In this document: positions 32,729 through 44,053 of the stretch, piece by piece
Layout of the letters: each line of letters begins with the position of its first letter
Numbering within the stretch: the stretch's first letter is position 1
Origin: Bathymodiolus brooksi
Lineage: Eukaryota; Mollusca; Bivalvia; Mytilida; Modiolidae
DNA length: 64,000 bases
Direction of reading: 5' to 3'
Assembly (NCBI GenBank): GCA_963680875.1
Contig: OY804586.1
Span: forward strand, 55,090,203-55,154,202
The notes under the pieces: generated by a model
Database searches by the model: none
The model's input: only the letters and a program-made list of their open reading frames with translations
Told to the model about the DNA's origin: nothing
Made by a program: the position numbers and the translations under genes

Positions 32729-33830
32729 TAGTTCGCAGCAGTCTTCGTGTATACTATTATTGCATGAATCGCATACTTCGAATGTTGTTTCGATTATTGC
32801 AGTACATACCTGGCATATATTTGTCCCATTTGCATCCTGCACTTCGTCATTTCTTAATTCGGTTTTCCCAAGTATTTCTATTTTTGAAGAAATATTTCTT
32901 TTTGGCAATTCGATGGCTAGCATGCTTGTTTTTGCCTTGTTATTTCTACAGATTTTGCAAGTGTATTCACTATTCTGTCCTTGTTCTACGTTTTCTATTT
33001 CTTTATTTGATAATTTCTCACAGTTGTAGTGGACCCAATGCCCTCCTTCTGGACAGTAAGTGCTTTTAGTTTTACATTTCTTTTTACATTTAATACAGTT
33101 AATACTAGAACTGCTACTGATGGAGGATTTGACAGTACATCCGTCTCTTGTGGCCTTGTTGAATTATCAACCAATCTAGCCTGCAGAAGTTTTGTTAATT
33201 GTTCAGCCATTTATACGTTTAGATTTTTCAGATGAGCTTCAGTGTTGTTTTGGGTTGCTGATTCAATTATCTTGTTGATATATTTTTGAGATCTCTATCA
33301 ACACATATTTGAGTGTTCTTCCCATTAATCAAAAATATGCTTGAAGTTGTATATATATTGATGGCATAATCCTAACTAGAGTCACTAGAAACTTTGATGG
33401 TAATTTTTACAATGTTAGTTGTTGTTCGATCAGTTGTAACATCTTGGTTTATCTGTCCAAATTATATGGGAACGTTCAAATAATTCTTCACAGCAGCTGT
33501 TCTAATCAGTTCAAATGTCGCTGTATCAGCAGTTAATACAATACCCCCACCAGTAATTTCATATTGCAAATGTTGAGCTCTTTTTGTAGCTTCCAGTTTT
33601 TGTGTACAGTGCTTCTGTAATGTTTAGCTCATAGCCTTTACTGGTACAACTTTTGTTTGGTTGCTCAGATAGAGATGGAGCACGTACTTTTACTTTTGTA
33701 ACATTCATATCCATAATTGTACTTTTACTTTTATAATTACTAACTATACAGTTTAATTTTCGAACCAATGGTACGTTGTGGTTAGTCCCATTTTCGACCA
33801 ATTATTCTCAATAAGGATATTTAAAATGAA
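32729..33830 (-). pseudogene. APE-type LINE ORF1, PHD-finger part
   Basis: On the minus strand: an N-terminal segment (33801-33559, VTKVKVRAPSLSEQPNK), then VKITIKVSSDSS (about 33400). About 33120-32950 is a C4HC3 PHD-type finger (NCIKCKKKC, YCPEGGHWVHYNC, YTCKIC). From 32825 comes the start of a second finger (ICQVC, VCDSC, IHEDC). Stops and shifts break it (for instance after NVPI and SSDSS). PHD fingers in ORF1 are known in several LINE clades. Confidence 0.75.
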
Positions 33831-35172
33831 GAAAAAGACAATGCAACTAACAGGTATCTTGCTGTAAGTGCCAATACGTTGTGGATAGTTTCACTATCGA
33901 CCAGTCACTCAGAGTAGAGACCTTATCCTTAGCTATTATTATTTCTTATATAACGAAATTTACAATATATAAAAGTATATCCTATTTCAAATAGTGAATC
34001 TAATGGATATGGGTTCTTGTAGTGAAATTTGGGATATGGTTCAGTTAGACCAACATTCGTCCTTTATTTTGTACGCTATCTTTTGTAACCACACTCTTGC
34101 AAGGTTGTGCGAAGGATGTATCCCGTCCCTATATATATTGAAATTATATCTGTCTCTCTGCCTGATGTATTGTTTTTTTTGTGTTTCTGTTGTTGTGACT
34201 GATATCTAAAAAGAAATTTGGAGAAGTTTTGCCAAGGCTGTTGTTGATAGCTCTAATGTGATCATTTACTTAATGCACTTGTAGGATTAGTTTGTTTTCT
34301 TGATTCACCGATTTACCGATTTACCGATTACACTTCGCTATGTAAACACCAAAAAAACTAAAATATCAGAAAAGTCGAAAAGAAGAACAATGATAATATT
34401 TGCTAAAATATATCGTTTTAGAGAATTTGTTTTGTAATAAAGTACAGAAAATGATTATTCAATCTAGATTTTCATATAAATAACAATTAAAACTATGTAA
34501 ATCGTATGTTATGGCTTCTTTTCCTCATGACGGTGTCATGTTGAACTGCAAATCGCCGCGACTGGGAAAAGAAGAATAGTAATAATATTTGCTAGACTAT
34601 ATCGTTTTTCTTAATTTGTTTTAAATTGTTGTATTCAAAATGATTATTAAATGCATAGTATTGTTATAAATAACACATAAAACAACACAAATAGTAGTTT
34701 TGGGTTCTTTACTTCATTATTCTTCTTTGTTATTCAATTCGACTTGCCCATCGTTAACAGGTTCAGAAATGGTTGTTGTGTGAAAGGAAATTTTCTAACA
34801 TTGATGTCTCGTTTGAACTTTGAAAGAATGTCGCTTGAAACATGATGAAGGTACGTAACATTTTCGTGTCAATGATCTTTACGTACTACTTGCTTCAATG
34901 AACCTTTACTCTTTGGTCCGATTGATGTATTTGTTACGCAATTTGAAAAATGTTTATACCGGAAATAAATACATTGCCGTATTGCGGTTGAAAAAAATGA
35001 CTTCCGCAATTTATTTAATTATTTCCCATGTGTATGTGTTTGTTGTCAAATTCGCTGAAAAACACTCTATATTTGTCAGATTGTAACTTTTAAAATAGAT
35101 CAGTTATAGTAGAGATTTTTACGACAAACAACGACCATACCTATTTACGTCACCACAAGGTGCATTCTCAAC
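33831..35172. other. No gene seen; likely upstream flank of the host exon at 35173
   Basis: A near-repeat TACGTTGTGG(T/A)TAGT...TCGACCA lies at 33770-33800 and 33868-33905, possibly the LINE 5' UTR. The remainder is AT-rich with no supported exon. Confidence 0.45.
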
Positions 35173-35221
35173 ATGGCGGATATCGTGGACAGCTCCAGTG
35201 AAGAGGAAAACGAATGTGGTG
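35173..35221 (+). CDS. Candidate first coding exon of an unidentified host gene
   Basis: AACATGGCG is a good start context. The frame reads M-A-D-I-V-D-S-S-S-E-E-E-N-E-C-G and leaves one base before the donor GTAATT. The acidic N-terminus resembles intracellular regulatory proteins but is not recognised. Its phase 1 end fits the exon at 52323 if that one is read as (A)YLEFCPKENDTSEE. No promoter motif was identified. Confidence 0.5.
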
Positions 35222-36285
35222 GTAATTTTCCCAATCCTAACTGTTGTTACGTGCATTTCTCCTTATAAAATTTGCATCTTCTCTTATCAAGCACGTCTTA
35301 GATGCTCATTCTAGTATGTTGACGACTATATTTTACATGATAACACCCATCGTTTGTTCTGAATCTCTTTTAAAAGTGTTTTTCGGTAATATTTACTGCT
35401 TCCACATAGCTTTGACAACCCGAAGAACAAACCTCGGCTGTGTCAAAATTACGTGCTGTGGCAATCCTTGATTTGTATTATGAGGATGACACACCCTTGT
35501 AAAACTCTCGAAGTAAATGTAACATAGTTCAAATTTGTTGGTGTATGAAACCAAGAAATAAATAAATTTTCAATTCAATGCAAAGTACATGAACGTAACA
35601 TTGACATATAAATTTGGAGTCAACTGATAACTTGTTACTTACAACACAAGACAAAACCCATCATTGCTTTACTTGTTTTGTTTTGATTGATTAGCCACCT
35701 AAGGAATTTGAAACTTGCTTTTTTGGAAGTAAAATATCACATCTTCCGTTTTTCATTACCTCATTATATGAATATTCTAAACGAATGCATGTAAATTTGA
35801 TTGTGTTCCTTTTACTTTTACGCATGTCCTTGATATGTACAAGCACCTTTTATCCTTATTTTGGAAACATTACTTCCCACATTCAGTGCTGAAGTTATAT
35901 CGTTGGTGCACTTTATAAAGAAAGGAATAAATGAGTAAAAATGCATAATTTTGGCTTGCATATTTGTACCTTAATAGTGTTTGTAACATTGACAATAAAT
36001 GTATCCTCAATTTGTTTTGGTTACATGCAATAACTATGCTTACATTAATTACCTATACTGTTCTTAAATGATACAGAAATCACTATTTGTCACTATTTGA
36101 ATCAACATGAAAAACAAATGAAGTATAGATATGCAAATTTTTAAAACCAACTGCTGACGAGATCTCTTGCAAAATGTAGCAGGTAACATTGACCCGAATC
36201 TTTCATTACGATATAGAGTCAATGTTGCATACAGCATAAGAAAAGTGCCATGTATTACATTGAGCATTGATTAGATACGATAACG
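35222..36285. other. Intron-like sequence with GTAACATTGACA motifs
   Basis: No exon is supported. GTAACATTGACA occurs at 35595 and 35983 and with one change at 36183. The last 25 bases contain TTAGATACGATAACG, also found next to the AACGTT-rich repeat at 57.68 kb. Confidence 0.5.
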
Positions 36286-36922
36286 TAACCCTCAGTCCGC
36301 TTTTGCTCTCAACGAGGGTTACAAATCGGTCCCATTCAACGTATGGGAGCAAATTAAAATTTTCGTTCCGTGAATATTTCAACTTTCTATTTGCATATCT
36401 GGTCATAATTTATTATTTCCTACAATTTTTAAGTAATGGTGATACGAAATAAGTGTTGCAATACCTATTTCTACCTTCACAGTCGATTTCGTATTCGAAA
36501 ATTCTTTCTTGTCCGCCATGACACCTTACGTATACTCTCGCGATGGGCGAGCCTATCCATATATGGATCTCAATGCCAAATATGGAAAACTTTTACTACG
36601 ATTTTACGGCAATCGATGCAAATAAGGATATCTCCAAAACGTGAAATAGCAACTTGTAAACAAAATGTCGGACAGAAAGATGATTTCATGCATTGGAATT
36701 TTCAGATGGATATAAGTCTACCATGGATTGATGCAGCGCTTACTTAACACCTCAAGGTTTACCTAACTATATTTATCTTTCACCCCCGTTAATTTTTCCA
36801 ACCACTTACAACGGAATTAGGACAAAAAACCGTCAGGGGTGAATCACTCCGGGCGCTGCTCCCATACGTTGAATGGGACCGATTCGTAACACTCACTGGG
36901 AGCAAAAGCGGACTGAGGGTTA
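36286..36922. mobile_element. DNA element with about 64-bp TIRs and TA target duplication
   Basis: The element is 36288-36920, flanked by TA. Left end ACCCTCAGTCCGCTTTTGCT and onward to CCATTCAACGTATGGGAGCA. The right end is the inverse, with about five differences in 64. The interior (36452-36862) recurs at 51160-51592. No transposase frame. TA duplications are typical of Tc1/mariner-like elements. Confidence 0.82.
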
Positions 36923-37345
36923 CCCCAGCAAACACGTAACTTGAGCGTAACGTAAAAGTAACGTTATATTTAGGTAGCGTACAAAAATAACGTTATTATA
37001 ATGTTATATCGACGTAAAAAATAAACGTTACCTAGTGACCTATTTACAATGTTATTTTTTATTGTTTTTTAAACGTTTTTGCAGCGTCCAATTATTAACG
37101 TTTAATCTTAAACGTTGTCCTGACGATTAACTAACGATTAGTGTGTTACGTTATGTATTAAGCCAAAATATAACGTAAAATAATAACGTTTGTACAACGT
37201 ATAACTTACGTTATATGCTATACGTTTTGTTTGTAACATTTCTATAACGTTTGAATAACGTATATGTTTACGTTTACTTATAAACCTTGCAATAACGTTA
37301 AAGTAAAACATTATAATAACGTTTTTTTAACGTTTAAAAGTATTT
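36923..37345 (+). repeat. AACGTT-rich repeat, copy 1
   Basis: It starts CCCAGCAAACACGTAACTTG, then dense AACGTTA/TAACGTT words, and ends near AACGTTTTTTTAACG. The inverted copy at 57290-57673 has the same edge. Confidence 0.7.
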
Positions 37346-38975
37346 CTCATAAATTGAAAGAAAGGCTAATATAGTGTGTAGCAGTCAGCAACTCTGTATG
37401 ATCAAAGAAATAAAGAAGTTGGTGCAAAAGGAGCAAAATCCCTATTTCACTTGAAGGCCAACCCCTTCCTAATTCTATTTTCATGCACCCCCCTTTTTCC
37501 TCAGACACATCCCTTAATTTAAATCAGAGCCAAATATGTCTCTGTTTCAATTTAATATAAGTCTCTTACTGGGATTTCCTTCCTACTAGTAACCACCATG
37601 TATGCGTTGAACTGTTAATCGAATCCGTAGGTAAAATTTCGTTTTATCCTTTTTAAATGTTCGCGGGCTAGAAACAGGAAGTAACAACATTCGTATATGC
37701 GCATTGCCGAGCGGTTCAAATATCGAGCGCGCATATCAACACAAGAAAGAAGAAGAAGAAGAGACACGAAGAAGCAGAAAGTTATTGATTTTTAGTATCC
37801 TGAAGGTGTTGTTTTTGGTGAAAACTGTTTTGGAGAGGTAATTTGCATATCACAAAGCACCACCAAGATTTGCGTTTTATAAAGGACGAAGTCCTTCTAA
37901 CGGTAAGCTGTCCGATTTTTCCTTCTATATTGATAGCCAACAATCTGCTCACCGGAAGCTTAAAAAAATAGATCAATTGATAATTTAGAAACGCAAAAGA
38001 AATCTATTTCAATGAAAAATTCCCATTTCTTTGATTATTTACTCTATGCAAAATCGAAATAAACTTGAAATAAAATTATAAAAAAAAAATCTCTTTCTAC
38101 GAAACTCCCGATGGAAGAGCGGCGTAGGTAAAATGAACGCCATAGCAAATCGGCTGCACAATTCATTCAAAATAAAAGATAATAGCCTCACCGGACGCAA
38201 TTACGAACGAAATAAAAAATATGTCCCCTAATTGTTCCTTCAAAACATGAATTAAAAAAATGTTTTTATAAATAGATACCCCGCTAAATTACTCGTGCTT
38301 TGGGAGAAAATTATTCATGCGCAGTTGTTGAATGTTGCAGACGACGGGTTTTCATATTTGTAAGCAGAAAACGATCGACAATTGCACTTGGAATCTATCG
38401 CTAAAATTCATTGAGGTACGCATATTTTGTTATCTTATGCCTGTAATTGGAAAGAATATGATCTCCTGGTTCTATGCATATGTAGAACACATTGAAATTA
38501 AAACAAAAACAGTCAATATTATACATTTTCCTTACCTTGATCTATCCCAAAATGTCAAAATCCGTGATGTACCTTATTCATTGAAGAGTCCAACGAATTC
38601 CGAATGCAAACTGGCACACATTTATGGTATGAATAAAGGAAAGGTTTTTATGTCATGTGTATTATATACAAATAGATATATGAACGTAAATGAATGAATG
38701 CTCTTTCAATTTTAACAGTTGCCATTAAATAATTTACACTAGAAAGGTTATTATGACGTCGTTCGAAATTGTGTCCGGATCTAGGTCACAGAGTGACTAG
38801 AACGGGGTCATGAAAATCTGTTCTAATTTAAAACCCGTAACAATGCATTGAATAATATATGGGCTATGATTCAAAAGGAATATTGGTGTTTAATCTGAAA
38901 TATGAACATGCAATCAGCTTCATCAATTTGGTCATATTTATAAATTGTTATCAAATGCCACGGTCAATATCATCG
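37346..38975. other. No supported gene; one weak exon candidate
   Basis: 38338-38412 (after TTGTTGAATGTTGCAG, before GTACGC) reads TTGFHICKQKTIDNCTWNL in phase 0, but the acceptor is weak. ACCGGACGCAATTACGAAC at 38189 recurs inverted at 42861-42879, next to the LINE edge. GGACGAAGTCC words occur at 37887 and 42909. Confidence 0.4.
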
Positions 38976-39628
38976 ATTTTTTTTTTTTTTTAACAACGAT
39001 ATATTTTTATTCAAAATGCTTGTTACATTCTTACTTCAAAAGCCCAAGCTACTTATGAAGTATTTCATATTAATATTTTCTTATATAATTAAAATACTTT
39101 CAAATAATATAATATAACTGATGAGTATCAGACTTTAATTAAATATACCTATACATACGCACCTACATCTACACACATACAGCTATGCATATGCACACAT
39201 ACATATGTATGCATACATATACATATATACAATGCATACATATTTACATTTCAATATTTTCCCTTATTTTTGCTAACAGTTTACTATTTTGGAGTTTTTG
39301 CACCTGGCTTATTCTCGTAATATATTCTCTCACAAATAAAGAATATATGTTTACTTGTTTGGTCTTTTGTTCAGATACATAATATGCTTTGTATATAGAA
39401 AATCCTAAAATTGTTAAAAAAATAGTTGAAATCAAAATAATCTTTATCAAATATCTTATACCCAAAAGCAATATGTTTTAATGTGACAACATTTTCTATA
39501 TTAGATTTTTTCAATATTTGTTGTATTTTCACCCAAAATTCGTTCAGATAGGGACAAGACATAAAGTAATATAGATAGTCTTCATCTTCACCACAGAAAT
39601 TACATTGGCTATTAATAGCAATTCTCCA
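38976..39628 (-). mobile_element. L1/Tx1-like LINE (long copy): 3' UTR and C-terminal end
   Basis: The poly-A is the T run at 38977-38993. The 3' UTR matches that at 12541-12732 (AGCTTGGGCTTTTG, AACAAGCATTTTGAATAAAA) and keeps a short hairpin (CTGATGAGTATCAG, 39119-39132). It also has a TATG-rich microsatellite (39155-39240). The coding end reads the zinc knuckle C-N-F-C-G-E-D-E-D-Y-L-Y-Y-F-M-S-C-P and, after a shift, the ILGFSIYKAYYVSEQKTK end. Confidence 0.82.
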
Positions 39629-39915
39629 TTTCACCGAATATGGTACTGCTTTGACAACTATTTTACCTATTTTGTTCCTGTATTTAAATACTGTTATAGT
39701 GACACCGAAACCTTTGAACCGTAATGAGAGCGGGAGGTTTGGCGCCTTAAAATCTGATTCAAGCCACCATTTCTTTAGAAATGCCTGTACCAAGTCAGGG
39801 TCATTACGGTTTTCACAGTTTTCCGGTTGTTGACTGATTTTGTCTGTTTATATAATTATGAGTTTTGACTTTCCCTTTGTAAGATTGTTCGGATTTCGGT
39901 AATTTTGTTATTACC
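39629..39915 (-). mobile_element. 287-bp mobile fragment inserted in the LINE
   Basis: On the minus strand it starts GGTAATAACAAAATTACCGA (a self-complementary GGTAAT...ATTACC edge). It runs through CAGACAAAATCAGTCAACAA and GACCCTGACTTGGTACAGGC and ends CATATTCGGTGAAA. It separates LLMNK from WRIAINSQCNFC, where the other LINE copy is continuous (KVLLSKWKIVENSLCNFC). A 3'-truncated copy lies in the SINE at 22671-22840. Related sequences are abundant in mussels, as far as I recall. Confidence 0.75.
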
Positions 39916-42860
39916 CTTATTCATTAATAGTTTCTTTGTAGGAATTATATATTGCAATTATTTCCATCTGAATATTTTTAGCTTATTTTCTTCTAAATAA
40001 TGAAAAATGAAAGAGTAAAGCTGACTCATGTTTGGTTTTTCATTTATAGACAAGTACCTTAACCATGTATTTATACCTATTGGTTTCAAAAATTTTACAT
40101 TAATATATTCATTATAAAAATATTTGTTGGACAGTTGTGACGGGTCTATACATTTTCCATTTACTATAAACTTATCTTTTGGAAAATTTACAACACTTTT
40201 AATAGAGTTTTGAGCCTGTAATGTATGATATCATTCATTAGGTATCGCTTTTTTAGGCAGATAAATTCAGATATCCAATTATTCTTGTATTTTAATTTAT
40301 CTAAATTTAAATTCTGACCTATTTCCCCGTTTTCATTTAAAATATCATTGATATTAATTAAATCACTATTTATCCAATTATCAAACATTAAACTTTTATT
40401 TTTAAACATTATAAATGTATTTCCCCATATAAGCTGTTTTCTAATCTCTACAAAATGTGATAGCGTTTTTGTTTGACCCCCACCAATTTTTATCCAGGTT
40501 TGCAATATTTCTTTATAAAAATCAGGAATATATCTTAAATAATCTTTATTTTTTTTGCATTCGATATTCATTTTAAATATCGACCAATTCTTACCAAATT
40601 GTCTAAAATATTTATATGGTATCAATTTCCAATTGTCCATTTCTCCACTAACAAATTTACTTACCCATGATGCTTTCAGTGATACAAAGTAACTTCCTAT
40701 GTCTATCATATTTAAACCCCCCATTTCACAATTACCTATCATAGTGTTTCTTTTAACTTTGTCTGGTTTATCATCCCATATGAATTTGAAACATTTACTT
40801 TCGATTTCGATTTCTTTTCTATATTTGTCTGGCACGACACATGCACTAGCAACAAAAGTAAATATAGGTATGACTAACGCTTTAATAATCATAATTTTCC
40901 CAAGAATAGTTAAATTTCGTTTTTCCCAAGAGAAGAATAAGGTATTCATTTTATCTATTTTATTTTCCCAGTTTAATTTTTCACACCCTTCTTTATTGTT
41001 ACCAAAATATATACCCAATGTTTTAATAGGTTTTTCATACCATTTAATGCCCTCTATTTTATCTTTACTGTGCTTAAGTTTTCCTACCCAAATTCCCCCA
41101 GTTTTATGTTTGTTCATTAATAATCCGGAAAAAGATCCGAAAGTTTCTATTTCATTAAATGCTATATATATTTCTTCTTTAGACGTACAAAATAAAGTTG
41201 TGTCATCAGCGAGTTGCGATATCTTAATGCTATGAGTTTTTTCGTTTATTTTTATTTGAAATCCCTTAATATCTTTATTGTTTCTAAGTCTTGAAGCCAT
41301 GATTTCCACTGACAAGACAAACAACAAAGCTGATAAAGGACACGCTTGACGAATTCCTCTTGTATTCTTAAACATTTCTGAGACCCACCCATTGTTCATT
41401 ACACACGTTTGTATATCTGTATATAAAGTTTTTACCCAGTTAATGAAAGATTCATTGAATCCAAAATGCTTAAGAGTATTTAGCATGAAATTCCATTCCA
41501 AAGAATCAAAAGCCTTTGTAAAGTCAACGAAAATTATAGCCCCTTCTATTTTACATATGTCTGCATAGTCTATGATATCCTGTATTTGTCTAAGATTAAA
41601 ATCAATAAATCTATTTTTTACATACCCTGTTTGATCTACGTTAATTATTGTTGGTAAAACTTTTTTCAAACGTTGTGCTAAAACATGTGAAATCAGTTTA
41701 AGATCTACATTCAAAAGAGAAATCGGACGATAGTTATCAAGACATAAAGGATCCCCCTTTTTAAATAGTAACGATAAAATACTTGACCGTTGTGAATAAG
41801 ACATTAAAGCTTCATTGTAACTCTTATTATATATATCCGTTTTAATTTCCCCCAAAATGCTCTGTAAAATTCTACGGTTAACCCATCTAACCCTGGAGAT
41901 TTATTCAATTTCATGTTTCCTATAGCCTCAGAACATTCGGTATCAGTTACCTCCCCATCACAATCTAATTTTTCTTTGTCGTTTTAAAATTTTATCTAAT
42001 TTTGTATCAAAAATATATTCTTTTGATGAAATTTCATCTGTTTTTTTCGACGTATAAAGTTTTTCATAGTAGTCCTTAATTGTATTAAGTATTTCCCCTT
42101 GTTCTTTAATAACTTTATTGTTTTCATCTAGTAACTTACTTACAGATTTTTTAACCTGTCTTTGCTTTTCTAAACCCAAAAAGTATGAATTATTTTTTTC
42201 ACCCAATTCTACCCATTTTTCTCTCGACCTAATTTGCGCCTCTTTTGCCTTTTGGTTATAAATTTGTTCTAGTTCTTTCTCAATATCATTAATTCGTTTA
42301 TCTAAACTTTCGTCTGTGATATCTAGAGAGTCCCGATGTGATGATAAATCTTGTAGTTCTTTTTCTAAAGATCTTCTAGCTTCTCGTTTAAATTTTGATT
42401 TACTTTTACAATATATCATAGTTGCTTCTCTAATTTCTATTTTTAGAACGTCCCATAAAAGCCGACAATCTACGTGATTGTTTACCTTATCGTAAATATA
42501 TTTATCAATCAGATTATTAATCAATAGTTGGTACTCTACTTCCTGTAGTATTGAATTATTGATTTTCCAATAACCCCTACCCTTTTCTGAAACCACTGGT
42601 ATAAAATTTATATATACACTTTGGTGATCAGTAGATTGTATGGTTACAGGTTTAATTTTACATGTTTCTACAAGAGAACACAAATCTGTCCCAATAAATA
42701 TCATATCTATACGACTGTCCTGTGTTTTATCCTTCCGTCGCCAAGTAAATTGCTGTTCAGCTTGATTAAATTTTCTCCAAATATCTGTTAAATTATTTGT
42801 TTTTATAAACGTTTTTAAACTTGCTACTGGTTGTATAAATGTACTATCGAAATTGTTCGT
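39916..42860 (-). pseudogene. L1/Tx1-like LINE ORF2: endonuclease end and reverse transcriptase
   Basis: On the minus strand from 42860: endonuclease end (DIWRKFNQAEQQFTW, DSRIDMIFIG, STDHQSVYINF, GRGYWKINNSIL), then a coiled-coil linker with RSREKWVELGEKNNSYFLGL. A one-base shift lies in the A/T run near 41985. Then NKSPGLDGLTVEFYRAFW and the reverse transcriptase: LDNYRPISLLNVD, IIFVDFTKAFDSLEW (catalytic D), GIRQACPLSALLFVLSVE, SQLADDTTLF (catalytic DD). The thumb and C-terminal parts are open to 40188, then several stops. The 5' end is truncated near 42860. The enzyme core is nearly intact, so the copy is fairly young. Confidence 0.88.
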
Positions 42861-44024
42861 AATTGCGTCCGGTTAGGCTAACGTGTACGGATCATCGTTT
42901 TATTGAAATTTTAGGACTTCGTCCTTCAAACAGGTTGCCTGTCTCATATTACTGGTTAAAGAGCAGTGCTCGTGTCGTAGTTGATTTAGCATCGTGTTAT
43001 CGGTTTTCGTACTATTATCGATTTTCCGATATAGCGATTAACCATGTTAACCCTTCATTCATATGACGATTGGAATTTTCAAAGAATGGCTAGTTAAATA
43101 TTTCTTTGTACACAAGATTGTTTTTAAAGCCATTCTTATATTTTAATATACTCTCGATTATCTGGCAACTTTTGCTGTCAGTAAAATGGCGTCATCTGTT
43201 TTCGTATAAAGTAAAACCAGGGCCTATACACGGGATGGAAACGAATATAAAATCCGGAAATGGCTGGTTTTAACATTTCATGGTTCTGGCCATCTACCAA
43301 ATCATACTACATCTAAATAAAATAACAGAATGTTTGAAAATGACCACTTTCAAAATTGTGTTTACTTTTGATGTTTTTCTTAGTGCTGAAACCACATTGC
43401 ACTGCAAAGTGACATGTATTTGATATAAGAAACAGGCACATTTCAGTCAGCTCTTTTGCTTACAAGTACGATCAGTGACCCCATGACAGTTACATGACAG
43501 GAAGAGCCGGTGTCTGAGAGGCAGACGACATAGTTCAATTTTATATAGCCCTTGTGGATTTTTTCCAGCTACTTTATAAATGAAGTAAATGTTTAGCATT
43601 ACAAAAAGTATGGTTCAGTAGGTAGGTTCACTGGTTTTGGTACTTACGTCTTTAAAAGCAAACTTTAACATTTTTTACAGATGTCACGTTGTAATCCTGT
43701 TTACGTTCCATAAATAGAAACTGGAAGACACGTAAGAAATAATGCATGCGCTGTGGAAATCAAAATAAAATGGATGATACGAAAACACATACCGTGACGT
43801 TACGCTGTTTGTTGTTTCATGTTTGACTTTCAAGTTTGCATTCCCAGTTTTTGTTACAGCGAATAATATTACTTTGAAAATGGAAAAATCTTTATTCAAC
43901 ATATTCATAAAGGAATGTACATTTTAAGCACGGGCTGTGACTTTTGTGGAATTAAAAAAAAAAGGGGGGGGGGGGGCAAAACAGGTTGCACAAAAAAACA
44001 CTTTATATATATATAAATAAAGTG
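42861..44024. other. No gene seen
   Basis: Flank of the LINE. Contains G-tract (43971-43977) and AT repeats at 44005-44020. No supported exon. Confidence 0.45.
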
Positions 44025-44053
44025 TATATGGGTGATTTTCAAAAAAATGAAGA
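44025..44053 (+). repeat. 29-bp inverted repeat, left arm
   Basis: TATATGGGTGATTTTCAAAA AAATGAAGA is the exact inverse complement of 52518-52546. Confidence 0.85.

Noticed and set aside
38338..38412. Exon reading TTGFHICKQKTIDNCTWNL
   Set aside because: Weak acceptor and no partner exon in phase; kept only as a note.
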